From: Gaiellasilicea sp963749515
Lineage (GTDB): Bacteria; Actinomycetota; Thermoleophilia; Gaiellales; Gaiellaceae
Direction of reading: 5' to 3'
NCBI GenBank assembly: GCA_963749515.1
Contig: CAVVMR010000010.1
Coordinates: 62,001 to 126,000, forward strand
Length of the DNA: 64,000 nucleotides
Part shown: one piece after another, positions 8,108-16,228 of the stretch
How positions within the stretch are numbered: position 1 is the stretch's first letter
Layout of the letters: every line of letters starts with the position of its first letter
Made by a program: the position numbers and the translations under genes
Notes under the pieces: generated by a model
Seen by the model: the letters and a program-made list of their open reading frames with translations, nothing else
The model's database searches: none
Told to the model about the DNA's origin: nothing

Positions 8108-8466
8108 TCCTCGGGAAGCTCTGTCAGCTCGACGAGGTTCCCGAACGGGTCACGGCACATGAAGCGCGGACGGCCGATGATCTCGGTCGGTGTCCGTGTC
8201 TCGACTCCGCCCGCTTCGATGCGAGCGCGCACCTCGTCGAGGCCCGAATCGACCGCGAGGCAGAGGTGTGCGTTCGGCGGCGGGGAGTCGCCCGTCCGCA
8301 TCAGGTGCAGCTCGAGGTCGCCGCCGACGCGGAACCAGACGAGCTCGTTCGGGTCCAGCTTCGGCGGGACGGGCTTCTCCTCGAGCCCGAGGAGCCCGCC
8401 GTAGAACTCCCGTGCGGCGTCTGCGCCGTCGGCCGCGATCGCGACTGAAACGTGCTGCAGCCTCAT
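8104..8466 (-). CDS. VOC family (glyoxalase/bleomycin-resistance fold) protein
   Basis: The 120-residue protein starts 'MRLQHVSVAIAADGADAAREFYGGLLGL', the first beta-alpha-beta unit of a vicinal-oxygen-chelate domain, and ends with 'RPRFMCRDPFGNLVELTEL', the usual second metal-ligand strand. Candidate metal ligands are H5, H56 and the glutamate near residue 114. VOC proteins include lactoylglutathione lyases, epimerases and dioxygenases; the substrate here is not clear. It lies between the isomerase and kinase genes of a sugar operon, so a sugar-derived aldehyde substrate is possible. GTG at 8472 is an alternative start. Confidence 0.85.
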   Translation of the reverse strand: MRLQHVSVAIAADGADAAREFYGGLLGLEEKPVPPKLDPNELVWFRVGGDLELHLMRTGDSPPPNAHLCLAVDSGLDEVRARIEAGGVETRTPTEIIGRPRFMCRDPFGNLVELTELPEE

Positions 8467-8472
8467 GCGCAC

Positions 8473-9477
8473 CTACCCTTCCGCGCCCATGGCGGCGTAC
8501 ACGAGCTCGTAGGCCCGCACCGCGTCCTTCTCGTGCTGTGCAGCACGCAGCGCCGCGTCGTCGATCCGCGACGCGATGCCGTCGATGAACCGCCACTGCA
8601 GCACGCTCCGCTTGACCGACGCGACCGCGTCCTCGGTGTACGGGTAGAGGTCGAAGCCGAGCCGCTCGCCGTTGTCGCCGTAGCCGGCCCGCCGCAGCTC
8701 GACCGCCAGCTCGAGCGTCTCCATGAAGCGGATCGTGCCGACCATGTTGTCGTCGTCGAAGGTGCCCCAGCCGTCGTTGGCGTGCAGGTGCCCGAGCAGG
8801 CCCTCATCCGCCAGCATCGCGGCGTACTCCGCCAGGCTCTCGCCGTTCATGAGCAGGTGCTGCCAGTCCATGTTGACGGTGACGTTGTCGATCCCCTGGC
8901 GCCGCAGCGAGTGGATCACGTGCAGCGTCATGCCGATGTTGCGCATCAGGATCTTCATCGCCGGCTCGGAGTTCTTGTGCTCGAGGAACACCGTGACGCC
9001 GCGCTCATTCGCGTGCTGCGCAGCCTGGCCGACTCCGTCGACGAACCGTGCCCAGGACTCCTTGTACGGTGTCTGGAACGGGTAGTTGTAGCCCTCGATC
9101 CCGGGCCAGATGATCATCTGGGCGCCCGTCTCGCCGGCGAGGTCGATCGCCTCGCGCGTGAGCCGGAGGGCTTCCTCGCGCGTCGCATCGTCCGGCGAGC
9201 AGAACGCGCCCTTGGCGAAGCGCGGGTCGAGATGCAGCCCGCTCGCGATGCAGTAGATGCCGTGCCCGTCGAGTGCCTCGCGCACCTCGTCCAGGTTCGC
9301 GGGCGAGAGCTCCTGCGGGTAGTGGAACTCGTAGTCGTCGATCAGGTCGCCCAGACCTGCGACGGCGGTCCGCACCCGGTCGGTCGTCGTCTGGCCGGCG
9401 AGCTCGGGCTTGTAGCCGCCGGGGTTGAATCTGGTCGCCATGTTGCCGAACGCCCAGATTCCGAGTGACGTCTTCAT
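8473..9477 (-). CDS. Xylose isomerase-like TIM-barrel sugar isomerase
   Basis: The 334-residue AP-endonuclease-2/xylose-isomerase-fold protein contains 'YEFHYPQELSPANLDEVREAL', the metal-ligand strand 'VTVFLEHKNSEPAMKI' (Glu), 'NVTVNMDWQHLL' (Asp) and 'LLGHLHANDGWGTFDDDN' (His and Asp). These correspond to the divalent-metal site of xylose isomerase. It probably converts an aldose such as xylose to the ketose that the xylulokinase downstream phosphorylates. It is shorter than classical XylA (about 390-440 aa), so the symbol is withheld. Its ATG overlaps the stop of the GH13 gene (ATGA at 9474-9477), which shows an operon. Confidence 0.85.
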   Translation of the reverse strand: MKTSLGIWAFGNMATRFNPGGYKPELAGQTTTDRVRTAVAGLGDLIDDYEFHYPQELSPANLDEVREALDGHGIYCIASGLHLDPRFAKGAFCSPDDATREEALRLTREAIDLAGETGAQMIIWPGIEGYNYPFQTPYKESWARFVDGVGQAAQHANERGVTVFLEHKNSEPAMKILMRNIGMTLHVIHSLRRQGIDNVTVNMDWQHLLMNGESLAEYAAMLADEGLLGHLHANDGWGTFDDDNMVGTIRFMETLELAVELRRAGYGDNGERLGFDLYPYTEDAVASVKRSVLQWRFIDGIASRIDDAALRAAQHEKDAVRAYELVYAAMGAEG

Positions 9478-11021
9478 CTACCAGCTCCTCTCTTGATCCA
9501 GGCTGCGGTGTTCGGGGGCAACGTGGTGGTGATGCCGGGCTCGCTCGCGAGCACGAGCTGACCTTTTGGCAGCTCGAGCTCGTCCGCCTCGAAGTTGACG
9601 GCGCACGTCAGGTCGCCGCGATCGAAGATCATCGTCCCCTGCGGGCTCTCGCGCCAGGCGAAGTCGTCGTCATGCGGCCGGAGCCGGATCGCCGAGCGGT
9701 AGAGGGCGAGCGTCGAGTCCGGGTTGTCTTCCTGCGCTTCGACGCTGACGCCACCCCAGTCCTGTGGCATCGGCAGCCACGGCTCGCCGTCCGTGAACCC
9801 GAACGCCGGCGGCTGCTTCGTCCACGGGATCGGCACCCGGCAGCCGTCGCGCCCTTTCCGGGCACCGTGCGTGTGGACGAAGACCGGGTCCTGGCGGACG
9901 TCGTCCGGAAGGTCGACCTCCTCGAGCCCGAGCTCCTGGCCCTGGTAGGTGAACGACGTCCCCGGCAGGCCGAAGAGGAGCAGCGTCGCGGCCCGGGCCC
10001 GTCGCCGCCCGGCCTCGCCGCCGCCGTAGCGCGTCGGCAGCCGGTTGACGTCGTGGTTCTCGAACACCCAGGTGGCGGGGGTGCCGACTGCGCCCAGTGC
10101 GTCCAGTGTCCGGTCGATCGTCTCCCGCATCCGCTCGGCGTCCCACACCTCGAAGAGGAACGCGAAGTTGAAGGAGAGGTGCAGCTGGTCGGGCCCGACG
10201 TAGGTCGCGATCTTCTCCTGGTTCTCGATCACGATCTCGCCGACGTACATCCGCTCGCCGGGATACTCGTCCGCCACCTGCCGCCAGCGGCGGTAGAGCG
10301 GGTGCAGCTCGGGCTGCATCAGTGCCGTCAGCCAGTCGCCGAACTGCGGCTTCGGCACCGGCTCGACCATCTCGGGCAGGTCCTGGTCTTTGAAGAGGGC
10401 GTGCGCCACGTCGATCCGGAAGCCGTCGACGCCACGGTCGAGCCAGAACCGGAGGATCTGCTCGAACTCGGACTGCACGTCCTCGTTGTGCCAGTCGAGG
10501 TCGGGTTGCTCGGGAGTGAAGAAATGGAGGTAGTAGTCGCCGGTGGCCTCGTCCAGCGTCCAGGCCGGGCCGCCGAAGGCGGACGTCCACCCGTTCGGCG
10601 GTCCTCCGTTCCGGCCGGGGCGGAAGAAGTAGCGGGCGCGATGCGGGTGCTCGGGGTCGGCGATCGCATTCCGGAACCACTCGTGCTGATCGGAGGTGTG
10701 GTTCGGGACGATGTCGATCGTGACCCTGATCCCGAGCTCGTGCGCGTCTGCGACGAGCTCGTCGAAGTCGTCGAGCGTCCCGAATTGAGGGTCGACGTCG
10801 ACGTAGTCGGCGACGTCGTAGCCGTGGTCTGCCTGCGGCGAGGGATAGAACGGCGTCAGCCAGAGCGCGTCGACGCCCAGCTCCTTCAGGTACGGCAGGC
10901 GGGAGCGGATCCCGGGCAGGTCGCCGACGCCGTCCCCGTTCGAGTCCTGGAAGCTGCGGACGTAGATCTGGTAGAAGGCGGCGCTCCGCCACCACTGCTC
11001 GCTCGACGCGCCCGGCTTCAT
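9474..11021 (-). CDS. GH13 alpha-glucosidase / oligo-1,6-glucosidase family enzyme
   Basis: The 515-residue enzyme has all four conserved GH13 regions: 'DIVPNHTS' (region I), 'GFRIDVAHAL' with the catalytic Asp nucleophile, 'YVGEIVI' with the acid/base Glu, and 'FENHDVNR' with the transition-state Asp. The 'QDSNGDGVGDL' loop is the calcium/substrate feature of the alpha-glucosidase and trehalose-6-P hydrolase subfamilies. There is no signal peptide, so it acts in the cytoplasm on imported alpha-glucosides. I place the start at ATG 11021 because the frame upstream is arginine-rich low-complexity sequence and a -10 box (TACGTT) ends 7 bases before this ATG. It is the first gene of the minus-strand sugar operon. 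Confidence 0.93.
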   Translation of the reverse strand: MKPGASSEQWWRSAAFYQIYVRSFQDSNGDGVGDLPGIRSRLPYLKELGVDALWLTPFYPSPQADHGYDVADYVDVDPQFGTLDDFDELVADAHELGIRVTIDIVPNHTSDQHEWFRNAIADPEHPHRARYFFRPGRNGGPPNGWTSAFGGPAWTLDEATGDYYLHFFTPEQPDLDWHNEDVQSEFEQILRFWLDRGVDGFRIDVAHALFKDQDLPEMVEPVPKPQFGDWLTALMQPELHPLYRRWRQVADEYPGERMYVGEIVIENQEKIATYVGPDQLHLSFNFAFLFEVWDAERMRETIDRTLDALGAVGTPATWVFENHDVNRLPTRYGGGEAGRRRARAATLLLFGLPGTSFTYQGQELGLEEVDLPDDVRQDPVFVHTHGARKGRDGCRVPIPWTKQPPAFGFTDGEPWLPMPQDWGGVSVEAQEDNPDSTLALYRSAIRLRPHDDDFAWRESPQGTMIFDRGDLTCAVNFEADELELPKGQLVLASEPGITTTLPPNTAAWIKRGAGR

Positions 11022-11028
11022 CCCAGAG

Positions 11029-11034
11029 AACGTA
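11029..11034 (-). promoter_or_regulatory. -10 box (TACGTT) of the GH13 sugar operon
   Basis: On the minus strand, TACGTT ends 7 bases before ATG 11021, which is leaderless spacing. The divergent sugar operon starts at GTG 11170, so both share a 148-base control region. Confidence 0.45.
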
Positions 11035-11169
11035 TCCGTAGCGCGAGGCGTCGGACTCGGTTGCACTCTCGCCGACGCCACAGCGGCAGAACGCCGAGAA
11101 TCTCGCCGTGCCGCTCTGTCTCTCAGCTCATGCGTCGGATTCGGCTCCGTGCGGTTGGGTGGTTGTGCT

Positions 11170-11952
11170 GTGAGCTCGATCGCGTTCATGACGGCGAACT
11201 ACGTCGCCAGGGAGACCGGCTGGGACATGCACGGCTGGGGCCACGGCGACCGGGAGACGAACCAGGCATTCAGCCCGCTCGAGACGTTCGGGAAGCGCTT
11301 CGACGGCTTGCTCTCCGACGCGCGGGGGCTCGGGTTCGAGGCCATCGACCTCTGGGGCGCGCACCTCAACCCGTCCTGGGCGACCGCCGAGCATGTCGAG
11401 GTCGCACGCGCGGCACTGGCACGCCGGGGAGTGCGCGTGTGCACGTACGCCGCGTGGGTGGACACATCGACGGCCGACCGGGCGTGCGAGATCGCGCTGC
11501 AGGTCGGGACGACCGTGCTCGGCGCAGGCACGTCCGCGCCGCTGGACGAGCTCGTGCCGGTGCTGCGCGACCACGGCGTCCGGCTCGCGATCGAGAACCA
11601 TCCCGAGAAGACGCCCGCCGAGCTGCTGGCGAGGATCGACCACGACAACGGCACGCTCTGCGCGACCGTCGACACGGGCTGGTGGGCGACGCACGGCTAT
11701 GACCCGGTGCGGGCGATCGAGGAGCTCGGCGAGTTCGTCCAGCACGTCCATCTAAAGGATGTGAAGGCGGTGGGGGAGCCGCATGAGACCTGCCGCTGGG
11801 GCGAGGGGATCGTCGACGTGGAAGGCTGTGTCCGCGCGTTGCAGCGCATCGGGTACGAGGGTGCGATCGCGGTCGAGCACGAGCCGGAGGATCACGATCC
11901 GACCGAGGAGTGTCGCGCCATGCTCGCCGAGCTGAAGGGCTGGCTGGCGTGA
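11170..11952 (+). CDS. Sugar phosphate isomerase/epimerase family TIM-barrel protein
   Basis: The 260-residue product (from GTG 11170) starts 'SSIAFMTANYVARETGW' and shows the xylose-isomerase-like barrel with 'GFEAIDLWGAHLNP', 'GVRLAIENHPEKTP' (metal Glu) and 'CATVDTGWWATHGYD' (metal Asp), then 'VQHVHLKDVKA' (His and Asp ligands) and 'AVEHEPED' (last Glu). It probably isomerises or epimerises a keto sugar. GTG 11149 would add seven residues, but the family N-terminus fits 11170, and a TTGGGT box ends 9 bases before it. It is the first gene of a four-gene plus-strand sugar operon; its stop overlaps the next GTG. Confidence 0.85.
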   Translation: MSSIAFMTANYVARETGWDMHGWGHGDRETNQAFSPLETFGKRFDGLLSDARGLGFEAIDLWGAHLNPSWATAEHVEVARAALARRGVRVCTYAAWVDTSTADRACEIALQVGTTVLGAGTSAPLDELVPVLRDHGVRLAIENHPEKTPAELLARIDHDNGTLCATVDTGWWATHGYDPVRAIEELGEFVQHVHLKDVKAVGEPHETCRWGEGIVDVEGCVRALQRIGYEGAIAVEHEPEDHDPTEECRAMLAELKGWLA

Positions 11953-13004
11953 GGGCTGCGCTCGTCGGAGCGGGCAACATCGCCGGGCGCTACGCGACGC
12001 GGATCCTGGCGTCCGACGGGCTCGAGCTCGCGGGAGCGACCGACGTCCTCCCGGGCCGGGCGGAGGCTTTCGCCGAGGAGCACGGCGGTTTTGCGTACCC
12101 GAGTCTGGACGCCCTGCTCGCGGACGAGACCGTCGACCTCGTGGTCAATCTCACTGCGCCGCAGGCCCACGCGGAAGTGACCTCTGCGGCGCTCGAAGCC
12201 GGGAAGCACGTCCACAGCGAGAAGCCGCTCGCGCTCCGGCACGCGGACGCGCAACGGCTGGTCGAGCTGGCCCGCTCACGCGACCTTCGGCTCAGCGCGT
12301 CGCCGGCGACGTTGCTCGGCGAGGCGCAGCAGACCCTCTGGAGGCTCGTCCGGGAGGGTGCGATCGGCCGCGTCCGCGCGGTCTACGCCGAGGCGAACTG
12401 GGACCGGATCGAGGTCTGGCACCCCGATCCGCGGGAGCTGTACGCGGTCGGTCCGGTGGTCGACGTCGCGGTCTACCCGATCACGATCCTGACGGCGATG
12501 TTCGGGCCGGCGCGACGGGTGCAGGCCTTTGCGACGACGCTCGAGCGCGACCGGACGCTCCTCGACGGCACCGCGTTCCAGCCGGGCGCACCGGACTTCG
12601 TCGTCGCTCTGCTCGAGCTCCACGACGGCGTGCTCGTACGCGTCACGGCCAGCTTCTACGTCGGCGCCGGCCAGCAGCACGGCCTCGAGCTGCACGGCGA
12701 CACCGGCTCGCTCTGGATGCCCAGCTGGATGGATGCGGACTCGCGTGTTCAGCTCCAGCAGCGCCGCGGCGAGTACGAGCCGGTCGAGCTCCTTCGCAAG
12801 CCGTTTACGGGAATCGACTGGAGCCGCCCGCTCGTCGATCTCGCGAACGCGATCGCGGAGGGACGGCCTCACCGTGCGAGCGCCGAGCATGCCGCGCACG
12901 TGGTCGAGATCATGAACGCGGTCGAGGTGTCCGCCGCGGCCGGCGGCGCCGTCGAGGTGCACTCGGCCTTCGAGCCTCCGGAGCCGATGGAATGGGCGTT
13001 CTGA
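11949..13004 (+). CDS. Gfo/Idh/MocA family NAD(P)-dependent oxidoreductase
   Basis: The 351-residue protein has an N-terminal Rossmann motif 'AALVGAGNIAGRYA' and the family's conserved 'EKPLALRHADAQRLVELA' segment, in which Lys helps catalysis. The C-terminal domain is the mixed beta sheet of glucose-fructose oxidoreductase-like enzymes ('DVAVYPITILTAMFGPARRVQA'). Members oxidise hydroxyls of sugars, inositols or their derivatives. The GTG start overlaps the upstream stop in a GTGA, so translation is probably coupled. In this operon it would act on the same sugar as the neighbouring TIM-barrel isomerase. Confidence 0.9.
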   Translation: MRAALVGAGNIAGRYATRILASDGLELAGATDVLPGRAEAFAEEHGGFAYPSLDALLADETVDLVVNLTAPQAHAEVTSAALEAGKHVHSEKPLALRHADAQRLVELARSRDLRLSASPATLLGEAQQTLWRLVREGAIGRVRAVYAEANWDRIEVWHPDPRELYAVGPVVDVAVYPITILTAMFGPARRVQAFATTLERDRTLLDGTAFQPGAPDFVVALLELHDGVLVRVTASFYVGAGQQHGLELHGDTGSLWMPSWMDADSRVQLQQRRGEYEPVELLRKPFTGIDWSRPLVDLANAIAEGRPHRASAEHAAHVVEIMNAVEVSAAAGGAVEVHSAFEPPEPMEWAF

Positions 13005-13030
13005 GCGGGCGTTCGCCGGCGTCTCGTGCA

Positions 13031-13036
13031 TATGGT
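13031..13036 (+). promoter_or_regulatory. -10 box (TATGGT) before galactokinase
   Basis: TATGGT ends 6 bases before ATG 13043, leaderless spacing. It allows galK and the isomerase gene behind it to be transcribed separately from the upstream pair, and it decides the galK start. Confidence 0.45.
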
Positions 13037-13042
13037 CTGCTG

Positions 13043-14128
13043 ATGGGGTCCGAGGAGCACGTGCCCGAGCGGATGTATCGCGCTCCCGGCCGTCTGAACC
13101 TGATCGGCGACCACACCGACTACAACGAGGGGTTCGTCCTACCGCTCGCCGTCGACCTGGAATGCATGCTCCGGGTCCAGCCGCGCGATGACGGCCGCGT
13201 CGTCGTGCGGTCGCACGAGCTTCCCGGTGAGGTCGAGATCGCCGCGGACGGCAGCACGGACCCACAGACCGTCGATCCCTCGTGGGGACGCTACGTCGCC
13301 GGGGTCGTCTGCACGCTCGCCGACCGCGGCCGGGAGCCGGTGGGCATGGACGCCACGGTCAGCTCGACGATCCCGGTCGGCGGGGGCCTCTCGTCGAGCG
13401 CGGCGCTCGAGGTTGCCGCCGGGCTCGCGCTGTGCGACGTCGCCGGCTTCTCGCTGCCGCCGCTCGAGCTCGCGCGGGCCTGCCAGGAGGCTGAGATGGC
13501 GGCCACGGGCGTGCCGTGCGGGATCATGGACCAGCTCGCCTCGCTCAGCGGCAGCCGTGACAGGGCCCTGCTGATCGACTGCCGCAACCTCGAGATCGAG
13601 CCCATTCCGCTGGCGCCGCGACTCGCAATCATCGTCGTTCACTCCGGCATGCCTCGCCAGCTCGTCGACAGCGCCTATGCCGAGCGGCGGCGTGCCTGCG
13701 AGGCGGCTGCGGCCAGGCTGGGCCTGTCTGCGCTGCGCGACGCGACTCCCGAGCAGGTGGCGGACGATCCGCGCGCCCGCCACGTCGTGTCGGAGAACGC
13801 ACGCGTGCTCGCAGCGGCGGAGGCGCTCGCCACGGGCGACCTGACGACGCTGGGGCGTCTTCTCGGGGAGAGTCACGCGAGCCTGCGCGACGACTTCGAG
13901 GTGTCGACTCCGGAGCTCGACGTGCTGGTCGAGAAGCTGACGGAGGCCGGCGCGCTCGGGGCCCGCCTCACCGGGGCAGGCTTCGGCGGGTGCGTCGTCG
14001 GGCTCGCGGCGCGCGACGAGGCGGCCGCGATCATGGAGGCCGCGGCGGGTCATTACTGGTCCGAGACGGGTCACCAGCCGCACGCGTTCGTCTGCCGCGC
14101 GGTCGACGGGGCCGGGAGGCTCGAGTGA
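13043..14128 (+). CDS. galK: Galactokinase (GHMP kinase)
   Basis: The 361-residue protein has the three GHMP landmarks: the galactokinase signature 'GRLNLIGDHTDYNEGF' near residues 16-31 (Asp in place of the usual Glu in 'GEH'), the ATP loop 'PVGGGLSSSAALE' near residue 112, and 'LGARLTGAGFGGC' near residue 305. It phosphorylates alpha-D-galactose at C1 with ATP in the Leloir pathway. No galT or galE is adjacent. A closely related GHMP sugar kinase with another substrate is possible, because the neighbours act on other sugars. The in-frame ATG at 12992 is inside the upstream gene; ATG 13043 has its own -10 box. Confidence 0.88.
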   Translation: MGSEEHVPERMYRAPGRLNLIGDHTDYNEGFVLPLAVDLECMLRVQPRDDGRVVVRSHELPGEVEIAADGSTDPQTVDPSWGRYVAGVVCTLADRGREPVGMDATVSSTIPVGGGLSSSAALEVAAGLALCDVAGFSLPPLELARACQEAEMAATGVPCGIMDQLASLSGSRDRALLIDCRNLEIEPIPLAPRLAIIVVHSGMPRQLVDSAYAERRRACEAAAARLGLSALRDATPEQVADDPRARHVVSENARVLAAAEALATGDLTTLGRLLGESHASLRDDFEVSTPELDVLVEKLTEAGALGARLTGAGFGGCVVGLAARDEAAAIMEAAAGHYWSETGHQPHAFVCRAVDGAGRLE

Positions 14129-14607
14129 TCACCAGGGACGAGTTGCGCGAAGCGCAGGCCTACGCGGCGGAGCAGCTGGCAGCGACCGGGATCGCGCTCA
14201 CCGAGAGCGAACGAGCGGCGATCGAGGTCGCCGACTTCGGCCTCTCCCGGCTACGCGAGTTCGGCCTGCTCGTGCTCGTCTACGTGAACACCGACCGCTA
14301 CTGCGCGAAGGAGCTCGTGCTCTATCCGGGCCAGACCTGCCCCGAGCACCGCCATCCGCCGTTCGACGGGACGCCGGGAAAGGAGGAGACGTTCCGTTGC
14401 CGACGTGGTCTCGTCACGCTCTGGGTCGCCGGCGAGGAGATCGTCCTCCGGCCGGGCGAGCAGCACACGATCCCGCCGGACACGGTGCACTCGTTCCGAG
14501 CCGGGCCCGAGGGCGCAGTCGTATCGGAGTTCTCGAGCGCGAGTCGCGACGACCTTGACGTCTTCACCGACCCGGCAGTGGAGCGGGCAACGATCGTCGG
14601 CGCCTGA
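14125..14607 (+). CDS. D-lyxose/D-mannose isomerase-type cupin
   Basis: The 160-residue single-domain cupin contains 'CPEHRHPPF' (two metal His), 'KEETFRCRRGLVTLWV' (metal Glu) and 'HTIPPDTVHSF' (fourth metal His), the Mn-binding pattern of the D-lyxose ketol-isomerase family. Those enzymes interconvert lyxose and xylulose or mannose and fructose. With xylulokinase across the intergenic region, lyxose to xylulose is an attractive route, but this is an inference. The length is shorter than E. coli YdaE-type enzymes (about 225 aa). The GTG start overlaps the galK stop. The 3' end overlaps a convergent YdcF gene by 44 bases. Confidence 0.8.
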   Translation: MITRDELREAQAYAAEQLAATGIALTESERAAIEVADFGLSRLREFGLLVLVYVNTDRYCAKELVLYPGQTCPEHRHPPFDGTPGKEETFRCRRGLVTLWVAGEEIVLRPGEQHTIPPDTVHSFRAGPEGAVVSEFSSASRDDLDVFTDPAVERATIVGA

Positions 14608-15064
14608 CCGCGCGCAGCTGCAGCGGCAGGAGCGCGATGCACACCGCCTCGCGCCCGAGCACGAGTAGCCGGCGCGGGGTGGTGGGAGAGACGAGCTCGA
14701 TCGACATGTCCGGGCCGAGGGCGGCGCGCAGCAGCAGGCGCGCGCGCAGCCGGTGCCACGACGAGGTGACGACGACGACCTCGTCGGCGCCGAGCTCTCG
14801 CGCCGCGGCGGCCACCGCGCGTGCGTTGCCGACGGTCGTGCGAGCATCGACGTCCGCCAGCAGCGGCACGCCCGGGCCGCGCCAGGCAGCCCGCATCAGC
14901 GCGGCCTCGGTCTCGCGCCCACGGCGCCGGGCCCAGCCGCTCAGCAGGACGGCGTCCGCTCCCTCGGCAACGCGCTCTCCGGCCTCGAGCCGCGCGGCGC
15001 AGACGGGATGGAGGCTCCGATGCCGCCGGCTCGAGTAGCCGAGCACCGCCACGAGCCTAGGCAC
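14564..15064 (-). CDS. YdcF/ElyC/SanA (DUF218) family protein
   Basis: The 166-residue protein shows the DUF218 pattern: 'LVAVLGYSSRR' at the N-terminus, 'AVLLSGWARRRGRETEAALMR' in place of the usual 'SGG' loop, 'DARTTVGNARAVAAAARELGADEVVVVTSSWHRLRARLL' (around residues 75-113), where the 'TS.WH..RA' motif is diagnostic. Family members affect envelope integrity or bind adenosyl cofactors; the exact activity is not established. There is no transmembrane helix, unlike ElyC or SanA. It starts at GTG 15064, overlapping the end of the upstream glycosyltransferase gene by 8 bases, so the two are probably co-transcribed. Confidence 0.85.
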   Translation of the reverse strand: MPRLVAVLGYSSRRHRSLHPVCAARLEAGERVAEGADAVLLSGWARRRGRETEAALMRAAWRGPGVPLLADVDARTTVGNARAVAAAARELGADEVVVVTSSWHRLRARLLLRAALGPDMSIELVSPTTPRRLLVLGREAVCIALLPLQLRAVRRRRSLPAPLPGR

Positions 15065-15779
15065 GGCTTCGGCCCCAGAGACGTTTCGCTCCGAGGAGCG
15101 TCCCGATCACCGTCAGGACGAGCAGGAACGCCTTCTTTCCCTTCAGCTTCGACTCTCCGCCCGCGCGGGCACGCATGTCGACCGCGACCTCTTCGACCCG
15201 CAGACCCTCGTCGTGAAGCCGGAGGAGGGCCTGGACCTCGGGCGCGCCGGTCGTGTACGGCCGGGCGAGCGTCGGGAGCGCCTTCGCGGATGCGGCGTAG
15301 AGACCGCTCGTCGCATCGTTGAAGGGGCGTCCGAGGGCGATGCGCATCGACCGGCGAAGCAGGCCTGTTCCGAGCTTGCGGACTCCTTCGGGCTCGTAGC
15401 GGTACGGCGCGTAGCCCTCGGCGCTGACAAAGCGCGAGCCGACCGCGACGTCGGTCTGGCCCGAGCGGACGAGCTCGAGCAGCCGGCGCAGCTCGGCGAC
15501 GGGATGCTGGCCGTCGGCGTCGACCCGGCCGCAGAAGGCGTAGCCGTGCTCGAGCGCCCAGGCGTAGCCGGCGGCGATGCCTGCCTGGAGCCCGCGGTTC
15601 TCGCCGAACGAGAGCACCTCGGCGCCGTGCTCGCGGGCGATGCCCGCGGTCCCGTCGGTCGAGCCGTCGTCGACGACGAGCACGTCGGCGTCCGGCAGCT
15701 CGCTCCGGAGCTCGTCGAGCACCGCCGCGAGATTGCCTTCCTCGTTCCAGGCCGGGATGAAGACGAGCGTGTCGCTCAT
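15057..15779 (-). CDS. Family 2 glycosyltransferase (dolichyl-phosphate mannosyltransferase-like)
   Basis: The 240-residue GT-A protein has 'FIPAWNEEGNLAAVL', the nucleotide-sugar-binding 'VVDDGSTDGTAG', 'DADGQHP' (metal-binding DxD-like motif) and 'GSRFV', as in DPM1-like GT2 enzymes that transfer a sugar from an NDP donor to a lipid phosphate. A single hydrophobic segment at the C-terminus ('AFLLVLTVIGTLLGAKRL') may anchor it to the membrane. A -10 box (TACGCT) ends 6 bases before the ATG. It is followed by the YdcF-like gene and lies divergent to the thioesterase gene. Confidence 0.9.
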   Translation of the reverse strand: MSDTLVFIPAWNEEGNLAAVLDELRSELPDADVLVVDDGSTDGTAGIAREHGAEVLSFGENRGLQAGIAAGYAWALEHGYAFCGRVDADGQHPVAELRRLLELVRSGQTDVAVGSRFVSAEGYAPYRYEPEGVRKLGTGLLRRSMRIALGRPFNDATSGLYAASAKALPTLARPYTTGAPEVQALLRLHDEGLRVEEVAVDMRARAGGESKLKGKKAFLLVLTVIGTLLGAKRLWGRSRA

Positions 15780-15785
15780 CCGGCG

Positions 15786-15791
15786 AGCGTA
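15786..15791 (-). promoter_or_regulatory. -10 box (TACGCT) of the glycosyltransferase-ydcF pair
   Basis: On the minus strand, TACGCT ends 6 bases before ATG 15779; no Shine-Dalgarno sequence is present. This is leaderless spacing. Confidence 0.45.
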
Positions 15792-15812
15792 GCCGCCGTG
15801 CTAGAAGGCAGC

Positions 15813-16188
15813 GTGCCGTCCTTCCCCCACGTTCACCGCGACCGCGTCCGCTTCCGCGACTGCGACGCCATGGGCCATGTCAACAATGCGGTTTTCTCCA
15901 CGTACCTCGAGGAGGCGCGGATCGGCGTGCTCGGCGACCTGGTCGACTTCATCCTCGCCCGGGTCGAGATCGACTTCCGCTCGGAGCTGCGCATGGGCGA
16001 GGAGGTCGAGGTGCGGACGCGCTGCTCCCGGATCGGGACGAAGAGCTTCGACCTGGAGCACGTGATCTCCGCCGGCGAGCCGCGTCGTCGCCGAGGCGAA
16101 GAGCGTCCTCGTCTCGTACGACTACAAGCGTGGCGAGAGCGTTCCGGTGCCGGACGCGCTTCGCGCGCACCTGTCGCCCGCGAGCTAG
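15813..16188 (+). CDS. Hotdog-fold acyl-CoA thioesterase (4HBT type) with an apparent +1 frameshift
   Basis: The frame starting at GTG 15813 (GAAGG 4 bases upstream; GTG 15798 is an alternative) encodes 'RVRFRDCDAMGHVNNAVF', the 4-hydroxybenzoyl-CoA thioesterase signature with the catalytic Asp, then 'LARVEIDFRSELRMGEEVEVRTR'. At 16080-16081 the frame is lost. Dropping one C from 'GAGCCGCG' restores 'ERVVAEAKSVLVSYDYKRG', which is the normal end of this family, and a stop at 16186-16188. The repaired product is about 125 residues, the usual family length. Read as given, the protein would run into an unrelated arginine-rich tail. It hydrolyses fatty-acyl or aryl-CoA thioesters; the substrate is unknown. 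Confidence 0.8.
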
Positions 16189-16228
16189 CCGGGTCTCAGC
16201 AACAGCGGGCGCGGGGATTCCTGCTGGT

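Noticed and set aside
6680..8404. A 574-codon plus-strand open frame over xylulokinase
   Set aside because: It is a shadow of xylB, in which the FGGY motifs are on the other strand.
9465..11702. A 745-codon plus-strand open frame opposite the GH13 gene
   Set aside because: Composition is arginine/valine-rich shadow coding, while the opposite strand has all four GH13 catalytic regions.
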